Assembly: GCA_963783945.1 (NCBI GenBank)
Contig: CAWAPS010000019.1
Coordinates: 868,001 to 932,000 of the forward strand
DNA: 64,000 bases
Origin: CAWAPS01 sp963783945
GTDB taxonomy: Bacteria; Actinomycetota; Acidimicrobiia; Acidimicrobiales; Palsa-688
Direction of reading: 5' to 3'
The notes under the pieces were generated by a model. It saw only the letters and a program-made list of their open reading frames with translations, did no database searches and was not told where the DNA came from. Positions within the stretch are counted from its first letter, which is position 1; each line of letters begins with the position of its first letter. The position numbers were made by a program, and so were the translations under genes. Shown here one piece after another: positions 45,095-54,633 of the stretch.

Positions 45095-45119
45095 CGGCGG
45101 GTGCGGGTAAGGTCGATGA

Positions 45120-46155
45120 ATGGCTGCCACACCGATCGCTACCCGACGACTCGGCCCCGAGGCCGTAAAGGTTTCGGCTCTGGGCCTTGGCTGCATGGGG
45201 ATGTCACAGTCCTATGGCCCGGCGGACGAAAGCGAGTCGGTCGCCACTATCCACCGGGCCCTCGACCTCGGGGTGACGTTCCTCGATACCGCCAACGTCT
45301 ACGGTCGCGGCCACAACGAACGCCTTGTCGGGCGAGCCATCGCCGACCGGCGCGAACAGGTCGTGCTCGCAACCAAGTTCGCCATCGAGTTCGAAGGAGG
45401 AGCACGGCGGATCAACGGAAATCCCGACTACGTACGGCGCAGCTGCGACGAGTCACTCACCCGACTCGGGACCGATCACATCGACCTCTACTTCCAGCAT
45501 CGAGTCGACCCCAAGGTGCCCATCGAGGAGACGGTCGGAGCCATGGCCGAGTTGGTAGTCGCCGGGAAGGTCCGTCACATCGGACTTTCCGAAGCCGAGC
45601 GCGACGTCGCTGCGACGCGCCATCTCGGTCCACCCCATTACCGCGCTGCAGAGCGAGTGGTCCCTCTGGACCCGTGATCTCGAGGACGAGGTCGTGGCGA
45701 CGGCCCGTGAGCTCCAGATCGGGATCGTCGCTTTCAGTCCTCTCGGACGCGGCTTCCTCACCGGGCAGGTCACCAGTCCCGACGACTTCGCCGAGAACGA
45801 CTTCCGCAAGCACAACCCTCGTTTCACCGGTGCAAACTTCCAGCGCAACGTGGACCTTGTCACGAGGGTCAGCGAGATGGCCGACGAAAAGGGCTGCACC
45901 CCCGGCCAGTTGGCGCTGGCATGGGTCCTCGCCAAAGGCGACGACGTCGTCCCCATCCCCGGAACCACACGCCGCGCCAACCTCGAGCAGAACGTGGGCG
46001 CCTGCGAAGTGGAGCTCTCGGCTGACGACCTGGCCCGCCTCGAGAAGTTGTCACCGTCGGGTGGCTGGGCGGGCGCCCGCTACGCCGGCAGTCAAGGAAC
46101 CGGCTACGGCGACAGCCCCGAGATGACAACGACCGGCCAGTACGACCACCCTTAA
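45120..46155 (+). pseudogene. Aldo/keto reductase with a frameshift in the middle
   Basis: The ATG at 45120 opens an aldo/keto reductase: GCMGMSQSYGP, FLDTANVYGRGHNE (catalytic Asp, Tyr), VVLATKF (Lys) and YFQHRVD (His). Around 45596 the family sequence leaves this frame, which stops at 45677. The next frame carries RRAISVHPITALQSEWSLWT and on to GQYDHP at 46155. Deleting one base after GAAGCC (45591-45597) restores a protein of about 344 residues. All catalytic residues lie in the first part, but the cofactor-binding end is in the second. Pseudogene or sequence error. Confidence 0.82.
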
Positions 46156-46354
46156 CCGCGCCATATACGCCGGCGCATTTGTCTTGGCCAATTGCAACCC
46201 GCATGTCCTAGCGAGACCGGTGACAGTTCCTTCTGGGGCTTCACCGCGAGAGAGACGGCTCAGCGGGAAATCGACTAGCTTCGACTTGGTTCTTTTGGAC
46301 TGGTTATCCCAAGGGAGAGCGCGATGCAGCTGGAAGAACCAGCGGGTCCGGGAC

Positions 46355-47302
46355 ATGGACGCGAACGCGGTGCTGGCCTCGCTGAACTTCCCGTCGTGGG
46401 CGGGGTTCGCGGCTCGACAGTTTCACCAGACACCGGACAGGGATCTCGCCATTGCCTTGTTGCGGGCTTACAACGACTGGCACGTCGAGGGTTGGTGCGG
46501 CGCCTATCCGGATCGGTTCATCCCGCTTGGGCTGGTGCCCGTGTGGGACCCTGAGCTGATGGCTGACGAGGTGCACCGGCTGGCCGGTATGGGTTGCCGG
46601 GCCGTCACCTTCGCTGAGAACCCGGTGCCGTTGGGGTTGCCCAGCCTGCATTCGGAGCATTGGGACCCGTTCTGGGCGGCCTGCGAGGATGAGCAGACCG
46701 TCGTTTGTATGCACATCGGTTCGTCGTCGACGTCGTTCAGCACTTCTGTCGATGCGCCGTTCGCGGTCAAGCACTCGCTCGACGGCACCAAGAGCATGGC
46801 GGCGGCGGCCGATCTGGTGTTCTCATCGATCCTCAGGAGGTTCCCGACGTTCAAGTTCTCGCTTAGCGAAGGCGGGATCGGCTGGATCCCGTACTTCATG
46901 GACAAGATCGACAACCACTACCATCACCATCGGGCGTGGACCGGCGAGGACTTCGGCGACAAGCTGCCCAGCCAGGTGTTCCGTGAGCGGATCGTGACCT
47001 GTTTCATCGAGGACCCCACGGGCGTCGACCTTCGGCACAAGATCGGCATTGACACGATCACCTGGGAGTGCGACTACCCGCACTCTGACTCCACTTGGCC
47101 GACCTCTCCCGAGACGGTGGCCAAGGAGCTCGACGGCATCGCAGATGAGGACATCGACAAGATCACTCACCTGAACGCCATGAGCATCTACCACTTCGAC
47201 CCGTTCGCACTACGGCCTCGCGAGCGCGGCACGGTCGGGGCGCTGCGGGCCGAAGCCACCGACGTGTACACGGGGTACCACCACGTCCCGAAGCGCAACT
47301 AA
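46355..47302 (+). pseudogene. N-terminally truncated amidohydrolase (ACMSD-like)
   Basis: About 315 residues match the C-terminal three quarters of an amidohydrolase like that at 40961: MDANAVLASLNFPSWAGF, VVCMHIGSSSTSF, FKFSLSEGGIGWIPYFMDK and WECDYPHSDSTWP. The N-terminal section with the first metal motif (DxDxHxxE) is missing. A good ribosome site (AAGGGAG) with ATG at 46324 lies just upstream but in another frame, suggesting that a deletion joined the original start to the middle of the gene. A longer in-frame start at 46184 adds only unrelated sequence. Probably inactive. Confidence 0.7.
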
Positions 47303-47341
47303 GGGCCCCGGTCCGGAAGCGAGCAAAGGATTGGAGACGTT

Positions 47342-47953
47342 GTGGAAAAGGTGATCTTTTTCTTCCGTCGCAAGGAAGATCTCAGCCGAGAAGAGTTTCG
47401 TGAGCACTACGTGCAAGTCCACTCCCCGCTTGGGCTCCGCAACTGCCTACTCCTCGAGGGTTATGTCGTGAACCTCGTGCTCAGCGAAGGCGAGTTCGAC
47501 GCGGTAACGATGTTGTGGAGCTCGTCGATCGCCGACTTCTCGGACGTGGACAAGAGCTACGCGAAGCCCGAGGACCTCGACGAGATCCTCGCCGACGAGA
47601 AGACTTACTTCCGTCACCCGCACCGCCTGTCGCTCATTGTCGATGAGGAGGTCGTTGTCGGCGACAATGCCGACCCGTCGACACTCACCGGAGGTAAGGT
47701 CATCTCGGTGTACGCGCCCGGTGGCAGCCTCCCGCCGGTGCTGCCTCAGCTGCTGCCGGCGTGTCCTTGGCTCATGCTCAGTACAGCGTCTCGTCGGGGA
47801 AGCGATCCGAACGGCGAGGCGCCCAACGGGTCGGGCATACCGAAGATCCACGTCGGTCCATCCCCGAGGTGGTCCAGTCCATCCAGAGCGACCTGCCGCG
47901 GATCGGCCAGGTCAGTCCCTTCCTCGCCCCGCGACGCGAGTAACTCGCGGTAG
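47342..47953 (+). CDS. EthD domain protein with foreign C-terminal tail
   Basis: The GTG at 47342 opens an EthD-type protein: MEKVIFFFRRKEDLSREEFREHYVQVHSPLGL (1-32) is a clear family start, and recognisable sequence goes on to about residue 140. After that the frame reads through the antisense strand of the SDR gene for about 60 codons (STASRRGSDPNGEAP...), which are low-complexity shadow codons. The native end seems to be lost at the junction near 47745. It follows the truncated amidohydrolase by 39 bases and could be its former partner. Function uncertain. Confidence 0.65.
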   Translation: MEKVIFFFRRKEDLSREEFREHYVQVHSPLGLRNCLLLEGYVVNLVLSEGEFDAVTMLWSSSIADFSDVDKSYAKPEDLDEILADEKTYFRHPHRLSLIVDEEVVVGDNADPSTLTGGKVISVYAPGGSLPPVLPQLLPACPWLMLSTASRRGSDPNGEAPNGSGIPKIHVGPSPRWSSPSRATCRGSARSVPSSPRDASNSR

Positions 47954-48531
47954 GCGGGGGTGTCGGTTTTCCCAAGGACAAGCGCAAGAACGTCGACGCC
48001 CTCGCCGCGCCATTCCGCCCATAGGCCTTCGGCTAGGTTCAGATCGAACGCCTTGGTGGCACAGTAGGTGGCGAGGTGGGCGCCCCCAGCCCAAGCTGCA
48101 CCGGAAGAAACGAGGATGAGACCACCCCTGCCCCTCGCCGTCATCGGAGCGCCGAAAAGGCGGGCGGCTGCGGCAACGGTGACGCAGTTACGACGAATCA
48201 TCGATTCGACATGATCAAAGGTCACCTCGAGAAATGGACCCGGATTGCTGTCCGCGCCGGCGTTGTATACAAAAAGACCCACTTCGAGATCAGCTGTGGC
48301 TTCCGCCAATCGTGTCCCCGCCCGCTCGGTGCTCAGGTCAATAGCAAACGTACGCGCATCAACGTTGTAAGCCTTCCGTATAGCGTCTGCGAGGTCATCC
48401 AAAACTCGTTGGCGACGAGCCACGAGCATCACATTGACACCTCGATACCCCAACTCGTGCGCGAACGCTGCTCCTATCCCGTCCGAACCACCAGCGATTA
48501 CCGCCCAGGGACCATATTTCTCGGCGAACAT
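47746..48531 (-). CDS. SDR family oxidoreductase
   Basis: A 261-residue SDR starting MFAEKYGPWAVIAGGSDGIGAAFA, where GGSDGIG is the cofactor loop; VYNAGAD replaces NNAG, LVSSGAAWAG holds the Ser and YCATK the Tyr-X3-Lys. It is paralogous to the SDR at 55115 (shared start YGPWAxxAG, and GPTWxx near the end). It is last in a minus-strand series with the CrtC-like protein, cupin and hydrolase genes. Its 3' end overlaps the EthD gene tail for 208 bases. Confidence 0.87.
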   Translation of the reverse strand: MFAEKYGPWAVIAGGSDGIGAAFAHELGYRGVNVMLVARRQRVLDDLADAIRKAYNVDARTFAIDLSTERAGTRLAEATADLEVGLFVYNAGADSNPGPFLEVTFDHVESMIRRNCVTVAAAARLFGAPMTARGRGGLILVSSGAAWAGGAHLATYCATKAFDLNLAEGLWAEWRGEGVDVLALVLGKTDTPAYRELLASRGEEGTDLADPRQVALDGLDHLGDGPTWIFGMPDPLGASPFGSLPRRDAVLSMSQGHAGSS

Positions 48532-48627
48532 GCCGAGAACCTACTCTTCTCAAGCCGGATAGAGCAACGTGGTCCGCGACGGCGTAGAGGCCACATACCT
48601 CCCCGTCGCGGCCGAAACCGGTGCCGG

Positions 48628-49665
48628 TCAAGCGAGGTTGTCCGGGGCGGTCGAGCGCTCCATCATTCCGGTCCCGGTCTCGCCGTCCCAGGAGTATCGG
48701 ACGATGGCCTGCTGTAGCTGCAGGCCGCCGCCGATCTCTGGCGGCATCACCATGAATGTTGACATAGCAGACTCGGCGCCTATGGCCACGGCGTCGCCGT
48801 TCTCGGTCTCGAGGACACACGACACGTCCTCGCCCTTCGGGTTCAGCGTCCTCAGCCACGGCGCCTCGAGCACCCGCGCCGGGATGAGCGGTCCATCACC
48901 TTCGAAGATATAGCCCTCGTTGTAGGTCTCCTTGCCGTCGTCGCGAGGCGGGTAGGCGATGTAGCCGAACCCACGGCCGCTCGGGAACAGCGCAGCCTGC
49001 CAGGCGTGACCCCGTAGCTTGGCCTCGCGGCGGATACTCTGCCGGCGGATCCGGTTCGCGCCGCCATCGATCTCGTGGGTCTCGTCACCGATGCGCAGCG
49101 TGCCCGTGGCCCGGCACAGCTGCTCGAAGCGCCAGGGGTGACCCATGAGGTCACCCTCTTCCTGGGTCTCCAGCACTCGCTTGGCGCTTTCCAGCAACGC
49201 GCCGTTCATCCACGGGGGCGCCGCGGGGCGGATGTCGACCTCGATCTCGATCGGCAGCGGCTCTCCCGTGCCCGGTAGGGCGCCGTTGATCTGGGCCTGC
49301 GCCGAGCTGGTGGCCGCCTCGCCTCGCACGCGCATGCGCAGATGCCGGTACGGCTCCACGAGTTCGAACGACAGGGGCCCGGCTCCGAGGACCCGGGGTT
49401 TGCCATCAGTTCCGAACGGCCTGTGGATCGGACCCGGAGCCAAGATGTTGAACACGCGGCCGTCGGCGAACGCCAGGTTGACCTGGACGTCGTGCGTGTC
49501 CCACTGGTCGGCGACGGCCTCGACCCCGATCCGCGGAAAGCCGACCTCCGCGCCGTTGTCCCAGATCCACGCGTTCACGGACTCTCGCATCTCGGGGTCG
49601 GCGGGGGGCTCGTCGAACACAAACTCAAACTCGTCGCTCAGGCCACCCGTCAGGTCGATCGTCAC
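48628..49665 (-). CDS. Conserved hypothetical protein, possibly CrtC/AttH lipocalin-like
   Basis: A 345-residue protein rich in beta strands and without a signal peptide. Stretches such as GPLSFELVEPYRHLRMRVRG, WRFEQLCRATGTLRIG and GHAWQAALFPSGRGFGYIAYPP resemble the two-barrel hydratase-like (CrtC/AttH, DUF7064-type) proteins found in actinobacterial lipid and steroid loci. I cannot assign a reaction. The GTG at 49665 follows GGGGGAGG at a good distance; a GTG 13 codons upstream has no such site. Same strand as the cupin upstream and the SDR downstream, spacing 96-200 bases. Confidence 0.65.
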   Translation of the reverse strand: MTIDLTGGLSDEFEFVFDEPPADPEMRESVNAWIWDNGAEVGFPRIGVEAVADQWDTHDVQVNLAFADGRVFNILAPGPIHRPFGTDGKPRVLGAGPLSFELVEPYRHLRMRVRGEAATSSAQAQINGALPGTGEPLPIEIEVDIRPAAPPWMNGALLESAKRVLETQEEGDLMGHPWRFEQLCRATGTLRIGDETHEIDGGANRIRRQSIRREAKLRGHAWQAALFPSGRGFGYIAYPPRDDGKETYNEGYIFEGDGPLIPARVLEAPWLRTLNPKGEDVSCVLETENGDAVAIGAESAMSTFMVMPPEIGGGLQLQQAIVRYSWDGETGTGMMERSTAPDNLA

Positions 49666-49865
49666 GGCATCCTCCCCCTCAAACTTCGTCACAGTGCGTC
49701 GCACGATCCTATTGACAAGGCCGCGCCAAAATCAGCTTATGCGTCGGGAACCTCGCCGGCCCGACGTGACATCGATCAACAGACAACCCAGACAAACATC
49801 ACGACACAATGATCTCGCAGTAAGACCTGCAGCGATGGTCGGCATCCTACGAATTCCAGGCCGGG

Positions 49866-50294
49866 TCACTCGAGAGGCGGGGTGGCGATCACGACAACGT
49901 TCATCCGGCACCCTTCTTCGTGAGTCGCCCAGCCGTGGTCGACTCCCCTGATCACAACACCATCGCCTGGACCTAGCCGGTGCGGCCCGTCGTCCAACAC
50001 CAAATCGACGCTGCCCTCCCAGACCATGTCGAAATCCAAGCTGTCGGTATGATGCACCGCGGTCGCCACGCCCGCCGGGAACTCTACAAACGACCAGTTC
50101 GCCACCCCGGGCGTCGCCGCGACATTGAGAAGACTGCCCCGGCCGGGCGGCCGGGCCGGTGGTGGGCACGACTCGCTCGAAGCCAACCGCGCCACGGTGA
50201 TCCCGCCTGCCTCAAATCCATCAAGACTCGGAGTCACCTCCCCCACCACACACGACCGACCCTCATCGTCGACACCGGCAATGAAAACCCGCAT
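49866..50294 (-). CDS. Cupin domain protein
   Basis: A 142-residue cupin. NWSFVEFPAGVATAVHHTDSLDFDMVWEG contains the HHTxxxDF-type metal ligands (about 76-84), and HRLGPGDGVVIRGVDHGW the second motif with His. GGGAGGG is 6 bases before the ATG at 50294; a start 30 codons earlier is not supported. Small cupins of this kind are isomerases, dioxygenases or sensors. Likely co-transcribed with the next two minus-strand genes. Confidence 0.82.
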   Translation of the reverse strand: MRVFIAGVDDEGRSCVVGEVTPSLDGFEAGGITVARLASSESCPPPARPPGRGSLLNVAATPGVANWSFVEFPAGVATAVHHTDSLDFDMVWEGSVDLVLDDGPHRLGPGDGVVIRGVDHGWATHEEGCRMNVVVIATPPLE

Positions 50295-50606
50295 ACCACC
50301 CTCCCACGCAGCCCGCTCGGTCCTTCCGGCCAGCCGCTCGCCCCTCACAGTAGTGAGTACGACAGCGATCCGGCGAACCCTCATGGGTCACCGGTAGCGA
50401 CATTGATCGGTCGCTATAACCGTAGTCGGGAACGTACGGCTTGGAATCATTCTCGGACACGGGACTGGCGTGGAAGACGGCCGGCTCGATCATCACGCGT
50501 CTGTCTCCCCTTGGGCTTTTTCGACTCACCGTTCCCCCTTACTCCTGATCGAACGTGGCCGCCGCCGGCTTGGGCGACAACCGATTGGATGCACCTGGAG
50601 AGGTCG
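50295..50606. other. Intergenic region without a recognised gene
   Basis: 312 bases between the hydrolase stop and the cupin start on the same strand. No frame resembles a protein family. It should contain the cupin promoter if that gene is not read through from the hydrolase. Confidence 0.4.
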
Positions 50607-52058
50607 TTAGCTGAACATGAGGTTGGTGTCCTGTTTGAGAAGAAAACCCTCCACGACCATTTGGTCCAGGCGGGCACGGATTCGCCGTGCGTACTCGTCC
50701 TGGCTGCCGTACAACGCTTGGATCTCCTCGTCGGTGAAGCGCTTCATGCCCGGCGCCAAAGGGTTCCCCGGTGAGATCCGTGCCACGTAGCGGGCGTCCG
50801 GGACGTCGACCCAGGGCGTCCGGAGGCCACCGAGGGCGTTACCATGTCTGTCCCGGGCAATACCGTCGGGTGCCTCGGGATCGCGGGTGATCCTCGGAGC
50901 CCGAGGCATCGGTCCGCCACCGTCGACCCAGCGGTAGAGCTTGTCCCACAGACCCCAAACGATCGGAGCGTTGAACTTGTCATAGGGTTGGTATTCGTCC
51001 GAAACGTCGCGCTCGGACAGACCCCGGATACCCCCGGGAAGCACGTCGGCGAGCGAAGGCGCGTCCGCTGGCACAGCGGAGAACTTATGGCCGGTGCCAG
51101 GGATCTCGTAGTAGCGGAACTTCGGTTCATCCGTGTCCTCGGGGAGCGTCCACTCGTTCTCGATGGCGGTCAATGCCTCGGCCTCGGTCTGGAACACGAC
51201 GACTGCTGCCTTGCTGGGCCGGTGTTCGGGTATCTGCCCGACGAGGATGAAGTAGCCATCGAGGATTGGGCCGCCGTCTGGTCGCATCCAGGCGTCATGG
51301 TGATATTGGGCAAGTGGGCGGAGGATCTCGGTGCCTCCGGATGCTCCGGAGGTGTACACCCGGCGGACCTGCAGCCCTGGCAGTACGGACCCCCGGCCGG
51401 ACCGCAGACCTTCAACAACCGAGAAGTAGATGTCCGGACCCTGCGCGTAGCTGCGGGCCAGCTCCTGACGGAAGACCAGCATTTCCCAGCCCTGCCGGCT
51501 GAAGTTAATGGTCTCAAACGCTTTGCCAAGCACGCCGGGCTGGAGGTTCGGCCAGTGCTGCGGGTTTCCTCCTCCGAGATGAAGCGTGCCGTAGCGGTCG
51601 GGGTCGGTCCGCTGCAGGTTGGCGACACCTCCGCTAGGGATCTCCTCCTCACCGAAGCGGGTCCCGGAGCACACTTCGACGCCGACCCACACGTGTCCGT
51701 CACGGATGATGTGCCGTTCGACCTGGGATCGGGCGCCCAGGTTGTGAAACGGTATGGCGTGAACGATGCCGGAGAACCGGTTTCCCTCCCGAGGCCGGAT
51801 CACAAGAGCACGGGTTTTGTACGGTATGTCTCGCTCCCACCGCGTGGATAGCGGCTCGATCTCATTGAGTTGCTCGTAGGACTTTAGGGGCGCGCTCGAT
51901 GTCGGACCGTAGAGGTTGGCCGTGCCCGAAACGAAGAACTCCTCCTCGACGTAGTCAAACTCCTTCAACAGGCGGGCCTGCTCGCTTTGGCCTGCGGTGG
52001 CCGAACCGTACGGTAAGCCCTTTGAGGTCCCAATCGGGCCGTCGACGTTCTCTATCAC
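50607..52058 (-). CDS. Alpha/beta hydrolase domain-containing protein (large actinobacterial type)
   Basis: A 483-residue protein resembling the large alpha/beta hydrolase-domain family of actinobacteria. The nucleophile motif YTSGASGGTEI lies near 240, HHDAW soon after, and GTGHKFSA near 340 may carry the catalytic His. The first 90 residues form the typical beta-rich start (EEFFVSGTANLYG). GTG 52058 is chosen since GGGGGAAG precedes it; longer starts add unrelated sequence. No signal peptide. Likely an esterase or lactonase. First gene of the minus-strand series leading to the SDR at 47746. Confidence 0.75.
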   Translation of the reverse strand: MIENVDGPIGTSKGLPYGSATAGQSEQARLLKEFDYVEEEFFVSGTANLYGPTSSAPLKSYEQLNEIEPLSTRWERDIPYKTRALVIRPREGNRFSGIVHAIPFHNLGARSQVERHIIRDGHVWVGVEVCSGTRFGEEEIPSGGVANLQRTDPDRYGTLHLGGGNPQHWPNLQPGVLGKAFETINFSRQGWEMLVFRQELARSYAQGPDIYFSVVEGLRSGRGSVLPGLQVRRVYTSGASGGTEILRPLAQYHHDAWMRPDGGPILDGYFILVGQIPEHRPSKAAVVVFQTEAEALTAIENEWTLPEDTDEPKFRYYEIPGTGHKFSAVPADAPSLADVLPGGIRGLSERDVSDEYQPYDKFNAPIVWGLWDKLYRWVDGGGPMPRAPRITRDPEAPDGIARDRHGNALGGLRTPWVDVPDARYVARISPGNPLAPGMKRFTDEEIQALYGSQDEYARRIRARLDQMVVEGFLLKQDTNLMFS

Positions 52059-52119
52059 CGCTTCCCCCTTAGGACTGTGAGGATCCTGCTTGACCGAATA
52101 GCCCTGATCATGGTCCCTG

Positions 52120-52626
52120 CTAAAGCCTCCGACCGTCCGCAAGAACATCGGGGACGGGGTTGAAACCGATCCCCATGTCGTCGATGCCTTCACGTAGTTC
52201 CGTCCGGTCGGGTTCGAGCCGGCACTCAACGTCGAACACTGTCGTGGAGCGATTACCAGTCGTGTAAGGCCGCCATTTCGGTATCCCCGTATGGTTGGGG
52301 TCGCCGCCTTTAGCAAACGACACCCAGGCCTCGCTCATCACCCGGGCCACATCGAACCGGTCCGGACGGGATCCGGACAGCGGCGCCGCCGCGACGTCGT
52401 CAAACACGAAGGGCACCTCGAGCGCGTGGCAGGACCGCAGGCGGCCGCCAAGGAGGTCGGTCTCGTAGTCGAAGCGATACATGAAGACCGGTGCCGGCCC
52501 GGCCGCGCCCTTGCGTTCGGCGATGCGTACAGAGTCGATCCACATGGCGTCGGTCGCCATGAGCGCATCGATGAGCTCGATACGCGGCCGGGACGGGCGG
52601 GTGCGGCGGTACAACGCGACGAGGGC
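52120..52626 (-). pseudogene. Relic of a type B carboxylesterase (C-terminal part)
   Basis: About 165 codons match the C-terminal third of a type B carboxylesterase: ALVALYRRTRPSRP, MWIDSVRIAERKGAAGPAPV, FMYRFDYETDLLGGRLRSCH, LEVPFVFDD and MSEAWVSFAKGGDPNH. The catalytic His region (CHALEVPFVF) is here, but the HGG oxyanion and GESAG nucleophile parts are absent; upstream sequence on this strand is unrelated. It is closely related to the esterase relic on the opposite strand at 52998. Confidence 0.78.
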
Positions 52627-52997
52627 GCAGCTCCGTGCACCACGGTGAAACCCGAGGCAGCAACTACAGACTGATCACGCACACGATCGATAATCACCCT
52701 CGATGTACGGAGGATAAGGAAGACCAGTAGCTCCTCGATGTGCAGGTTGTCCTCCATCTCCCTAACAGTAGCCGCGATCGAGCAAAGCGGTGCTGGAAGG
52801 AGCTATCGTCGCCGGACGTGGTTGGGCGTGGTGAGGTTCGATCTCGAAGGAGGCGCGACCGTGGGGATCGATGAGGTTGAGCACAGGGGGTCAGGGTGCG
52901 GCGGTGAACTTCCCGAGCTTCATCGGGCTCTCACCGCAGACATCGGCCATGTCGCCCGAAGGGATGCCGATTGTGGAACAGACCAGTGGGAGAGCTC
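52627..52997. other. Intergenic region between two esterase relics
   Basis: About 370 bases. Possible weak remnants of coding sequence on the plus strand (VVRFDLEGGATVGIDE at about 52829, then in another frame NFPSFIGLSPQTSAMSPEGM at about 52907) may come from a hydrolase-type gene, but I could not assign them. No intact gene. Confidence 0.3.
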
Positions 52998-53919
52998 GTG
53001 AGCAATTCGGTAGAGGTAGAGACAATCTATGGGAAGCTGTCGGGCATTCTCCTTGAAGGAGCGCATGTATTTCGTGGAATTCGGAGATGAGCGAAGACTG
53101 CCTGGTACTAGACGTGTCGACGCCGGGTCTCGATGATGAGCGACGTCCGGTCATGGTGTGGTTTCACGGCGGCGCCTTCATATCCGGCTCAGGCGCCACG
53201 GACAGTGCGGCGCGACTGGCCGCTACCAGGGACGTCGTGGTGGTTTCGCTCAACCACCGACTGGGCCTGGCCGGGTTCTTGTACCTCGACGAGCTAGCGG
53301 TCTCAAGGTATCCACCTTGCTTGCGATGCCATCGGCCGCTGGGCTGTTTCACAAGGCGATTATCGAAAGCGGACCGGTCGTCGGAGGTTCCGGACTGCCC
53401 CACCACCCCTTCGAGCCCACGTCATCGCCCCTCGCCGCTGATGTTCCGTTGATCATCGGGCTCAACAGCGACGAAGGATCAATGTTTCTCTTGCAGCGGT
53501 ACAGAAGCGACGCCGAGGTCACGGTCGCAGAGCTCCACGCGTTGGCAAAGGAGTTTCACGGCGACCGCGCTGGGAACCTTCTGGATCTGTATGCAAGGAC
53601 TCGTCCGAAAGAGCCTGTGACCGTTCTGGTGGAGGCCTTGCGGGCAAACGACATGATGTGGATCGACTCCGTTCGTATCGCGGAACGCAAGGCCGGTGGA
53701 GGTCCTGCCTCGGTGTTCATGTATCGGTTCGCGTTCCAAAGCGACGTTCTGGACGCACGATACCGGGCCGGACACGGCATGGAGGTGCCGTTCGTCTTCA
53801 ACGACGTTCAGTCCGCACCGCTGGCGGGTACGCGGCCCGAGCGATTCGAGGTTGCGGAAATCATGAGCGAGGCATGGGTCACCTTCGCCAAGGGGGGTGA
53901 TCCGAACCACTCCCGTTGA
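52998..53919 (+). pseudogene. Decayed type B carboxylesterase with two internal deletions
   Basis: Three pieces of one esterase lie in three different frames. Piece 1 (52998-about 53084, GTG start) is the N terminus, VEVETIYGKLSGILLEGAHV. Piece 2 (53087-about 53296) is SEDCLVLDVSTPG through VWFHGGAF (oxyanion) to VVVSLNHRLGLAGFLYLDEL. Piece 3 (from about 53302) is LKVSTLLAMPSAAGLFHKAI through IESGP to AKGGDPNH. The roughly 70 residues after piece 1 and the segment with the GESAG nucleophile Ser between pieces 2 and 3 are deleted. The C terminus is cut at about 53917 where it meets the cupin gene. Clearly non-functional. Confidence 0.85.
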
Positions 53920-54436
53920 CCCAAGGCGGAAGGAACACCCGACGGGCTGCCGGCGTAAAGAACTCGTACGGCTGCGGGTAGTCGCGCGAGGTCTCGTCGG
54001 GCGGCTCGCTGACCCCCCCTGGAGGACCGGGGAAGAACTCGATGACCGTCGCCCCCTCAGGCCCAACCGTGATCGGGCCGTACGTGGTCTCGGCCTTAAC
54101 GAACCGGATGCTCCCCCGCCCGAAAGTCTTGCGGGCGATCTCGACAGAGCCTTCGATGACGATCGAGCAGTAGTCGGTGTCGTGGGCGTGCGCGTTGTTC
54201 ACGTAGCCCGGCCCGTACTTGACGATGAAGACGCGGCCGGGGTTCGTGTCAGTGCCGAAGTCGTACCAGACGCTCTTGACGTCGGTGGACCTGCCCTCCA
54301 TCGTCGGGTGCGTACCATCGAGCTGCCCGCTGATCTCCCCGGGATCCGGCATGGGAGCGTCCAACGAGGTGAAGAACTGACCCCGCCTCGGAAGCTTTGG
54401 CTCCGACTTAGCTGCGTCGTTGTTGGTCAGGGTCAC
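53879..54436 (-). CDS. Cupin domain protein
   Basis: A 185-residue cupin from GTG 54436 (GGGAGG upstream). VNNAHAHDTDYCSIVIEGSVEI has the HxHxxDY-type ligands (about 87-96) and TTYGPITVGPEGATVIEFFPG the second part. It is a tandem relative of the cupin at 54634. Its last residues (VNGSGSDHPPWRR) and stop codon lie within the 3' end of the esterase relic on the other strand, so its native C-terminal end was probably replaced at a rearrangement junction. The cupin core itself looks intact. Confidence 0.8.
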   Translation of the reverse strand: MTLTNNDAAKSEPKLPRRGQFFTSLDAPMPDPGEISGQLDGTHPTMEGRSTDVKSVWYDFGTDTNPGRVFIVKYGPGYVNNAHAHDTDYCSIVIEGSVEIARKTFGRGSIRFVKAETTYGPITVGPEGATVIEFFPGPPGGVSEPPDETSRDYPQPYEFFTPAARRVFLPPWVNGSGSDHPPWRR

Positions 54437-54633
54437 AGAACCTCCCGGTTGTCCTCGATCACGAACCGCACTGCACAAGCTCAGCCGCCCCTCGCCCGCT
54501 GCATCTAGCAACTCATCGGGAGTGAGAGCGACCCTCACAACTGTAACCCCGTTCCTACAGCCAGGGGGCGCCCCCCGCGGCGGCAAGTTGTAGGCCTCGC
54601 CCCTCGAGCGCCGGATTCGGTCAGGCGGAACCT

